Assembly (NCBI GenBank): GCA_025929655.1
Contig: JAICPV010000044.1
Coordinates: 1 to 10,339, forward strand
DNA: 10,339 nucleotides
Direction of reading: 5' to 3'
Source of the DNA: Pyrinomonadaceae bacterium
GTDB lineage: Bacteria > Acidobacteriota > Blastocatellia > Pyrinomonadales > Pyrinomonadaceae
Below the pieces are notes generated by a model. It was given only the letters and a program-made list of their open reading frames with translations, did not search any database and was not told where the DNA came from. Position 1 is the first letter of the stretch; each line of letters starts with the position of its first letter. The translations under genes and the position numbers were made by a program. Positions 6,404 to 10,339 of the stretch are shown here, piece after piece.

Positions 6404-6412
6404 ATTTTAACA
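6404..6412 (-). promoter_or_regulatory. Possible extended -10 promoter of the M48 gene
   Basis: On the minus strand TGTTAAAAT combines a TGn extension with TAAAAT, five of six consensus bases. Transcription would start about 27 bases before the ATG. No matching -35 hexamer is found at 17 bases, which extended -10 promoters can tolerate. Confidence 0.4.
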
Positions 6413-6547
6413 CGTGATCCCCCGCGCACACGACTTCTCGACCTCCCGAGAATTGCCTCGAACTGGGGACGTATATATTACGCACGGCCGCGGTCGTGGA
6501 GCGCAGGCCGAGAACCAGCCGGCCGGCCGGTTGATCTCGGCGTCTCC

Positions 6548-6614
6548 AAAAGCTCCCCTCCTTGTTAAGGAGGGTGGCAGGCTCGCCTATTTCGCGAGGC
6601 AGACCGGGTGGTTC
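6548..6614 (-). repeat. Composite hairpin repeat, unit A (inverted)
   Basis: In reverse complement this unit reads GAACCACCCGGTC, a central stem (GCCTCGCG...CGAGCC region), then CCACCCTCCTT...AAGGAGGGGAGCTT. It has the same order as units B and C, but on the opposite strand. The outer hairpin CCCTCCTT/AAGGAGGG is intact. Confidence 0.75.
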
Positions 6615-6637
6615 GTTTCCTGAAGAATCATGCGAGA

Positions 6638-6693
6638 GAACCACCCCGTCCGCCGAAGCGGCGTCCACCCCTCCTTCGTAAGGAGGGGAGCTT
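6638..6693 (+). repeat. Composite hairpin repeat, unit B
   Basis: The unit starts GAACCACCCCGTC. A perfect small stem CGCCG-AAG-CGGCG follows (6651-6663 area), then a second stem CCCCTCCTT/AAGGAGGGG and the end AGCTT. It is the most regular of the three copies. Confidence 0.8.
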
Positions 6694-6702
6694 AAGATTA
6701 GA

Positions 6703-6764
6703 GAACCACCCCGTCAGCGGAGGCCGCCGATACCCCTCGTTTTCCAAGGAGGGAAGCTTTTTTT
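6703..6764 (+). repeat. Composite hairpin repeat, unit C
   Basis: This copy has the same order as unit B: GAACCACCCCGTC, a degenerate GC-rich middle, then CCCCTCGTTTTCCAAGGAGGG and AAGCTTTTTTTT. The second stem is weakened. The terminal run of eight T on the plus strand would allow it to end plus-strand transcription, but no plus-strand gene precedes it. Confidence 0.7.
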
Positions 6765-6769
6765 GGCCG

Positions 6770-7180
6770 CTATGCTTTTTGATTTCTTTTGATCTGCGCT
6801 CGTGCGCGCGGGGAAACGCGGGCGGTTCGCAGATCTAGTATCAGAAGCCCGTCCGGGTCGATCTCAGCGTCTTTGAATTCTATCGTCTCGTCGATCTTGA
6901 TCCCGTATTCCGTGAGGAGCCGGTAGGCGCGGATGCGGCGGCCACCGCGTTTCCCATACCCCGCCGCCGGGTACGCGTGCTTCATCGCCAAAGCGGTGGG
7001 TTTCAGTGCGATGCGGCTGTTCACCTTGTCGAAATAGATCTGGAACGCCGCGGGTGCACCCATCCGCTGGTACGCGACCTTATTGATCGCGATCATACCC
7101 TGGCTGTTCAAGGTAACGTAAACGTGCGACCAATGCGGCGCAACGTCGCCCCTCGGCAATAAAGACCATTCAACATGCAT
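6770..7180 (-). CDS. Conserved-looking hypothetical protein, 136 residues
   Basis: I do not recognise this protein with certainty. The central part HVYVTLNSQGMIAINKVAYQ (about 19-38) followed by MGAPAAFQIYFDKVNSRIALKP (about 40-61) has alternating hydrophobic strands. Its 'V-T-L-N-x-x-G-x-I-x-I-N' pattern recalls the beta-strand rhythm of SpoVT/AbrB-type DNA-binding domains. That is only an analogy. A basic segment follows (GYGKRGGRRIRAYRLL), then an acidic strand region (ETIEFKDAEIDPDGLLILDL) and an Arg/Lys-rich tail (RARAQIKRNQK), compatible with nucleic-acid binding. There are no membrane segments and no cysteines. The ATG at 7180 has GGAGG (plus 7193-7197) twelve bases upstream, rather far, and a well-formed promoter behind it. 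It stands alone between two repeat-filled intergenic regions. Confidence 0.65.
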   Translation of the reverse strand: MHVEWSLLPRGDVAPHWSHVYVTLNSQGMIAINKVAYQRMGAPAAFQIYFDKVNSRIALKPTALAMKHAYPAAGYGKRGGRRIRAYRLLTEYGIKIDETIEFKDAEIDPDGLLILDLRTARVSPRARAQIKRNQKA

Positions 7181-7207
7181 AAAACACCCATTCCTCCATC
7201 GGAAACG

Positions 7208-7236
7208 AATGTATCATACTTGAAACAGAATTGCAA
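7208..7236 (-). promoter_or_regulatory. Extended -10 promoter of the 136-residue protein gene
   Basis: On the minus strand TTGCAA (plus 7231-7236) is followed after 17 bases by TACATT (plus 7208-7213), with TGA just before the hexamer (7214-7216) as an extended -10. Each hexamer matches four of six consensus bases. Transcription would start near 7201, about 20 bases before the ATG. Confidence 0.6.
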
Positions 7237-7250
7237 GGATAATTTTTTAG

Positions 7251-7334
7251 ACGCAGAGGGCGCTGAGACCGCAGAGAAATTTTTCGGGTACCTTCGAATT
7301 TATATTCCCCTGCGGTCTCCGGTTCCCTGCGTTT
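7251..7334. repeat. Imperfect inverted repeat (ACGCAG...GACCGCAG type)
   Basis: The left arm, about 7251-7275, reads ACGCAGAGGGCGCTGAGACC and continues GCAG. The right arm, about 7310-7333, in reverse complement reads AACGCAGGGAACCGGAGACC and continues GCAG. Ends and inner parts match, with a few mismatches and one indel. The spacer of some 34 bases is AT-rich. Similar 'cgcagag' repeats occur between genes in many bacteria. Its function is unknown. Confidence 0.65.
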
Positions 7335-7462
7335 AGAACCCGTCCCAAATCCGAAGATCGCAAAAGGACGCAAAGGCCTCATCGGAAGCGGTGGCAACGC
7401 CGTTGCAAATGGTGTCCGGGCGAAGAGTCGGTGCCGGTACCAAAAAATCGCGGCGGCCGCGG

Positions 7463-7520
7463 AAAACGGTTCGGTTTTAGATCAAAACGGTTCGGTTTTT
7501 ACCCGATACGGTTCGGATTT
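7463..7520. repeat. Three motif copies at exact 21-bp spacing (iteron-like)
   Basis: AAAACGGTTCGGTTTT occurs exactly at 7463-7478 and 7484-7499, and a diverged copy GATACGGTTCGGATTT at 7505-7520. Starts are 21 bases apart both times, which is two helical turns, so the sites lie on one face of the DNA. The core ACGGTTCGG is identical in all three. Each full copy has outer arms AAAAC and GTTTT. This arrangement suits cooperative binding by a regulator or an iteron-binding protein. Confidence 0.85.
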
Positions 7521-7550
7521 CGCGAAATTGGTGGGCTATTTTGGTGAAAA

Positions 7551-7683
7551 ATGAAGAGCGGGGGCAGGCCCCCTTCCCGACTGCAGCTGATTAACTTGAA
7601 TTGTCTTATTCAAGAAGCTGTGGGACCGAAGCTGCACAAGGAAAATACTCGCAGTCCCGAAGGGTGCCTGCCCCCGCTTTCAT
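7551..7683. repeat. 133-bp MITE-like element with long terminal inverted repeats
   Basis: The left end 7551-7584 and the reverse complement of 7651-7683 share ATGAA, then GCGGGGGCAGGC, CCCTT and GACTGC, with a few mismatches and one indel over about 33 bases. Inside is a second hairpin: CTTGAAT (7595-7601) and ATTCAAG (7608-7614) with a six-base loop, and around it CAGCT (7584-7588) and AGCTG (7616-7620). No coding frame fits inside. It begins nine bases beyond the stop of the M50 gene. On the minus strand its far end runs into TTTTT (plus 7547-7551), so it may also act as a terminator. A non-autonomous element or a structured RNA are both possible. Confidence 0.75.
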
Positions 7684-7692
7684 AAAATGGCT

Positions 7693-8742
7693 TCAGTTAA
7701 TCTGGATCGGGAATGGCACAAAACACAGAATAAAAATAACCAGCGTTAAAAATGCGATCAGCTTTCGCGTTCCGTCCAGTGGCGTTTGGTCCCACGGTTC
7801 GGGATGTTTGATCCGCAACATCACGCCGAGCAAAATTGCAATAAGGAATCCGCTCGGGCTGTTGAAATAAAACCAGCCGATGATCGAAAACGCTGTCATC
7901 CATACGAATGCGACGCGGCCCGTCCAGAAGTGAACGCGCTCGCCAAAGACCGCGTATATCGCGTGCCCGCCGTCGAGCTGGCCGGATGGGATCAGATTCA
8001 ATGCAGTAACGAGCAGCCCGATCCAGGCCGCGAAATAAAAAGGATTTCCGATCGCGAAATTCAGGTCGATCCCGCTGAATGCCGCAATGATCCGCATAAA
8101 GAGCGGATCCGTGAACACCAAACCGCCCGGCCCTGCGGCCGCAACCTGTTCAGGAGTAACCGTTTCCATCGACGCGACCCCGACGATCGCGATCGGGATC
8201 AGCGCGATAAATCCGGCGATCGGCCCAGCGACGCCGATATCGAAAACTGCCCTTCTCGAAGGCATCGGAGATCGAATTTTTATGAACGCGCCGAATGTCC
8301 CCGCGGGCCCGACCATCGGCGGCGTCGGGATGAAATACGGCAGAGTCGCGTCGACCCTGTACATCCGGCAGGCGATGTAATGCCCCATCTCGTGACAGAT
8401 CAGAATGAACAGAAGCGAGAGCGAAAAACTGAGGCCGTAGGTAAGATACTCGGCATCCGTCAGCAGTTTCGAAACGGCCGTTACGATCAAAGTGGAATAC
8501 CGTATAGGTATCTCAGCGATCAATTGCAGAAATTCCGCGAGCGTCTGCGGGTCGGCTTCAGGAAGCGACGGGATCCTTCCGAACGGGAAAAGAACGCCCG
8601 CGATAGTCGATGTGACGAGCGTGATCGCGAGGAAAACAAAATGCCTCGCCCAGGTCCGCAAAGTCGGCCTCGGGTACCCATCAATTAGCGTGAATCGATC
8701 TAAACTTGCCATCAAATGAAAAAAGCCGCAAATCACAAGCAT
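7693..8742 (-). CDS. M50 family site-2-type intramembrane metalloprotease
   Basis: Up to 349 residues with about six or seven hydrophobic helices. The zinc site is HEMGH at 117-121 in ILICHEMGHYIACR, and the third ligand is Asp257 in NLIPSGQLDGGH (249-260). The block FDIGVAGPIAGF (167-178) is also typical of M50. These proteases cut membrane-embedded substrates such as anti-sigma factors. Absence of a PDZ insert and the VDATLPYFIPTPP segment after the active site recall the plant/bacterial EGY-like branch. The start is unsure. The ATG at 8742 has GGAAGG only one base away. A GTG at 8736 would have the same site at seven bases. An ATG at 8712 (MASLDRF) has none. The gene follows the HU gene by 57 bases in the same direction and may be co-transcribed with it. 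Confidence 0.92.
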   Translation of the reverse strand: MLVICGFFHLMASLDRFTLIDGYPRPTLRTWARHFVFLAITLVTSTIAGVLFPFGRIPSLPEADPQTLAEFLQLIAEIPIRYSTLIVTAVSKLLTDAEYLTYGLSFSLSLLFILICHEMGHYIACRMYRVDATLPYFIPTPPMVGPAGTFGAFIKIRSPMPSRRAVFDIGVAGPIAGFIALIPIAIVGVASMETVTPEQVAAAGPGGLVFTDPLFMRIIAAFSGIDLNFAIGNPFYFAAWIGLLVTALNLIPSGQLDGGHAIYAVFGERVHFWTGRVAFVWMTAFSIIGWFYFNSPSGFLIAILLGVMLRIKHPEPWDQTPLDGTRKLIAFLTLVIFILCFVPFPIQIN

Positions 8743-8799
8743 ACCTTCCGAACTCGCGATCTGCGACCCAAATCGAATCTTAAATTTTGATGAAACGCG

Positions 8800-9078
8800 T
8801 CAGGCTTTTACTGCCTTCTCCGTCAGTTCCTTGCCCGGCTTGAATCGGATCGTCTTGCCCGCCGGTATCGGAACCTCGGTGCCCGTTCTCGGATTCCGCC
8901 CGACGCCCCGCTTCCGCGGCTTGACGATGAAAACGCCGAAACCGCGCAGCTCGATGCGGCTTCCGCGGGCCAGGGCCTCCTTCATCGCGTTGAATAGCGA
9001 ATCGACCACCTGCTCCGCCTTTTGCTTCGGGACACCCGTCTTATCGGCAACCTGGTTGACGATATCCAGTTTGATCAT
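8800..9078 (-). CDS. HU/IHF family nucleoid DNA-binding protein
   Basis: A 92-residue protein of standard HU length. The N-terminal helical dimerisation part is MIKLDIVNQVADKTGVPKQK, followed by the strand RIELRGFGVFIV (about 41-52). The DNA-binding arm GRNPRTGTEVPIPAGKTIRF (about 60-79) contains the RNP motif whose proline intercalates DNA. HU-family dimers bend DNA and shape the nucleoid; HU and IHF subunits cannot be told apart safely here. The ATG at 9078 has an excellent AGGAGG (plus 9083-9088) four bases upstream, and a near-consensus promoter lies about 60 bases upstream. These signs suggest high expression, as expected. It is divergent from the YpfJ-type gene, and the M50 gene follows in the same direction. 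Confidence 0.96.
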   Translation of the reverse strand: MIKLDIVNQVADKTGVPKQKAEQVVDSLFNAMKEALARGSRIELRGFGVFIVKPRKRGVGRNPRTGTEVPIPAGKTIRFKPGKELTEKAVKA

Positions 9079-9139
9079 GGTTCCTCCTGTTTAGTTGACC
9101 CACGCCTGAGAGAAACGACCCGTGTTTTCGTGTGCAACG

Positions 9140-9169
9140 ATAATATGCCTGTAAGTCCGCTTCTGTCAA
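9140..9169 (-). promoter_or_regulatory. Strong promoter of the HU gene
   Basis: On the minus strand a consensus TTGACA (plus 9164-9169) and TATTAT (plus 9140-9145, five of six) are 18 bases apart. Transcription would start near 9133, giving a leader of about 55 bases that ends in the AGGAGG site. Confidence 0.8.
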
Positions 9170-9236
9170 GGTTTTGCGGAAGATAAAATAGACACCGATC
9201 CAGGTTGTTTCAGCACCGCTTTGTATGGTGGGAACG

Positions 9237-9265
9237 TTCCGAATACAGGAGTTAAATGCTAAACT
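9237..9265 (+). promoter_or_regulatory. Possible promoter of the YpfJ-type gene
   Basis: TGCTAAACT (9257-9265) is an extended -10 with four of six hexamer matches. A weak -35 TTCCGA lies 17 bases upstream at 9237-9242. The perfect 10-bp palindrome GGAACGTTCC (9231-9240) overlaps that -35 and could be an operator. The evidence is modest. Confidence 0.35.
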
Positions 9266-9284
9266 TTTCGCATTCATCGATCGC

Positions 9285-9290
9285 GGGAGG
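9285..9290 (+). promoter_or_regulatory. Ribosome binding site of the YpfJ-type gene
   Basis: GGGAGG lies eight bases before the ATG at 9299 and supports that start. Confidence 0.7.
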
Positions 9291-9298
9291 ACGAAGCA

Positions 9299-10129
9299 AT
9301 GCGCTGGGGCGACCAAAGACAGAGCACAAATATCGAAGACCGGCGCGGGATGGGCGGACGCGGCATCGCCGTCGGCGGCGGTGGGCTGGGCGTCGTTATT
9401 TTAGCCGTCGCGATCTATCTTTGCGGCGGCGACCCGAGCCAGCTTCTCGAAAATCTTCCGTCGCAAACCCAACAGCAGCAGCCGACAGCCTCGAATCAGG
9501 CGGGCCAGCCTGCGGACCAGAACCGCCAGTTCGTCGGGGCGATCATGGGCAGCCTTGAGGATGGGTGGCGGCAGATCCTGCCCCAGCAATCTCGCGCTCG
9601 CTATCAGGACCCGAAGCTGGTGCTCTTCACGGGACAGGTCTCGTCCGCCTGCGGACGCGCCGGAGCTTCCACAGGCCCGTTTTATTGCCCGGGCGATTCC
9701 AATCTTTATCTCGATTTTGCATTCTTCGACGAGCTTCGGCGCGAGTTCAAAGCACCCGGCGATTTCGCGCAGGCTTACGTGATCGCGCATGAATTCGGAC
9801 ACCATATACAGAACATTACGGGCGTCATGGAACAAGTGCAGCGCCGAGGGCAGAACAATCGCCTCTCCGTCGCGCTAGAGCTGCAGGCGGACTGCTACGC
9901 CGGCGTCTGGGCGAATTTCGCGCAAAAGCAGGGCCGCGTCGAAGCCGGCGACGCTGAGGAAGCCATCCGCGCGGCAAGTGCTGTCGGCGATGATATGATC
10001 CAGCGGCGCACCCAGGGCTACGTGGTTCCCGACTCTTTCACACACGGCTCCGCAAAGCAGCGAATCGAATGGTTCGCGCGCGGAATGCAGACCGGCGATA
10101 TGCGTCAATGCAATACTTTCGGTTCATAA
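9299..10129 (+). CDS. ypfJ: YpfJ-type neutral zinc metallopeptidase
   Basis: A 276-residue protein, close to the ~287 of E. coli YpfJ. A single membrane helix lies at about 22-42 (GIAVGGGGLGVVILAVAIYL) after a short basic N-terminus, and a Gln/Pro-rich linker follows (about 55-75). The peptidase domain contains the family blocks LVLFTGQVSSACG (108-119), GPFYCPGDSNLYLDFAFFDE (126-145), HEFGHHIQN (164-172: zinc ligands His164, His168 and catalytic Glu165) and ELQADCYAG (194-202), where Glu194 should be the third ligand. Cys118 and Cys130 are positioned for a disulfide, fitting a location outside the cytoplasm. The family's substrates are unknown. The start agrees with GGGAGG at 9285-9290. The next gene begins three bases after the stop, so the two are probably one transcript. 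Confidence 0.95.
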   Translation: MRWGDQRQSTNIEDRRGMGGRGIAVGGGGLGVVILAVAIYLCGGDPSQLLENLPSQTQQQQPTASNQAGQPADQNRQFVGAIMGSLEDGWRQILPQQSRARYQDPKLVLFTGQVSSACGRAGASTGPFYCPGDSNLYLDFAFFDELRREFKAPGDFAQAYVIAHEFGHHIQNITGVMEQVQRRGQNNRLSVALELQADCYAGVWANFAQKQGRVEAGDAEEAIRAASAVGDDMIQRRTQGYVVPDSFTHGSAKQRIEWFARGMQTGDMRQCNTFGS

Positions 10130-10132
10130 ACG

Positions 10133-10339
10133 ATGGCCGAAAAATCTACCTACGACGCCGTTCCCTACCCGAGCAAGTTCTTTTTGCAAACACACCCCGA
10201 CCGTCTCGCCACGGCTGGCATGCTCTACGGTATGCGGCCGGCGCAGGTTGAGAGCTGCCGCGTTCTTGAGCTCGGCTGCGGGAACGGCAGCAATTTGATC
10301 TCGCATGCATACGGGCTGCCCCATTCGCATTTCGTCGGC
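10133..10339 (+). CDS. Class I SAM-dependent methyltransferase, N-terminal part (3' partial)
   Basis: The frame from ATG 10133 stays open to the window end, giving 69 residues. VLELGCGNGSNL (about 44-55) is the glycine-rich SAM-binding motif I of class I methyltransferases. The start (YDAVPYPSKFFLQTHPDRLA, then TAGMLYGMRPAQVESCRVLE) matches the way proteins with a 'methyltransferase regulatory domain' begin, usually proteins of about 500 residues. The C-terminal part and the substrate are not visible. There is no Shine-Dalgarno. Only three bases separate it from the ypfJ stop, which points to translational coupling. Confidence 0.85.
   Translation, partial: MAEKSTYDAVPYPSKFFLQTHPDRLATAGMLYGMRPAQVESCRVLELGCGNGSNLISHAYGLPHSHFVG

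Larger units (their letters stand above)
6371..6769. other. Intergenic region of repeats and the M48 leader
   Basis: These 399 bases separate two minus-strand genes. The part next to the M48 gene holds its likely promoter (6404-6412). Bases 6420-6547 show nothing clear. Bases 6548-6764 are filled with three copies of a composite hairpin repeat. An open frame on the minus strand (6183-6668) overlaps the M48 start in another frame and does not look like a gene. Confidence 0.7.
7181..7692. other. Gene-free region with three kinds of repeat
   Basis: These 512 bases hold, in order: the promoter of the leftward gene, an imperfect inverted repeat (7251-7334), a stretch with nothing recognisable except GC-rich runs (7335-7460), three motif copies at a 21-bp period (7463-7520), and a 133-bp element with long inverted ends (7551-7683). 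The open frames here are short and run across the repeats, so none is accepted as a gene. Confidence 0.75.

Noticed and set aside
6183..6668. 161-residue open frame on the minus strand
   Set aside because: It overlaps the first codons of the M48 gene in a different frame and runs into the composite hairpin repeat. It has no recognisable domain.
7170..7397. 75-residue open frame on the minus strand
   Set aside because: It runs across the inverted repeat at 7251-7334 and overlaps the start of the 136-residue gene; the composition looks repeat-derived.
7463..7520. Small CRISPR array
   Set aside because: The repeats are only about 16 bases with five-base gaps, which are too short to be spacers, and there are no cas genes.
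7786..8688. 300-residue open frame on the plus strand
   Set aside because: It is antisense to the M50 protease gene, whose motifs are complete. The product is Arg/Asp-rich without domains.
9401..9835. 144-residue open frame on the minus strand
   Set aside because: It is antisense to the YpfJ-type peptidase, which has all its zinc motifs.

Overview
The window is a bacterial chromosomal segment with compact genes on both strands and two intergenic stretches rich in palindromic repeats. The M48 and M50 peptidases, the YpfJ-type peptidase and the mix of REP-like hairpins would fit an Acidobacteriota genome (Blastocatellia-like). That placement is an inference from protein style, not a demonstrated assignment. 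No rRNA, tRNA or CRISPR array was seen.

Layout. Bases 1-687 hold the C-terminal part of a probable M48 metalloprotease (+). It converges on an MFS transporter (760-2004, -). A long hairpin repeat lies between them and a second copy lies just upstream of the transporter. Next come a small two-helix membrane protein and the gyrase inhibitor YacG, which overlap by ATGA (2126-2571, -). Divergent from these is an LEA-like helical protein with a hydrophobic C-terminal half (2725-3714, +). Its stop codon overlaps that of a VapC/FitB-type PIN toxin, which pairs with a Phd/YefM antitoxin (3711-4396, -). The antitoxin promoter contains a perfect 20-bp palindrome that reaches the start codon. A 643-residue membrane M48 peptidase with TPR-like repeats follows (4439-6370, -).

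Bases 6371-6769 carry three copies of a composite hairpin repeat. A 136-residue unknown protein (6770-7180, -) has a good extended -10 promoter. Bases 7181-7692 contain no convincing gene. They hold an imperfect inverted repeat, three copies of a motif at an exact 21-bp period, and a 133-bp MITE-like element with long terminal inverted repeats. The right part encodes an M50 site-2-type protease (7693-8742, -), an HU-family nucleoid protein with a strong promoter (8800-9078, -), a divergent YpfJ-type zinc metallopeptidase (9299-10129, +), and the start of a class I SAM-dependent methyltransferase cut off by the window end (10133-10339, +).

Four genes are metalloproteases or probable metalloproteases: two M48, one M50, one YpfJ type. 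At least three of them have membrane segments, so membrane and envelope proteolysis is the visible theme, although the genes do not form one operon. The clearest functional unit is the toxin-antitoxin pair. The least explained material is non-coding: the 21-bp-period repeats, the 133-bp element, and the paired hairpins bracketing the MFS gene. No complete new multi-gene system is evident.
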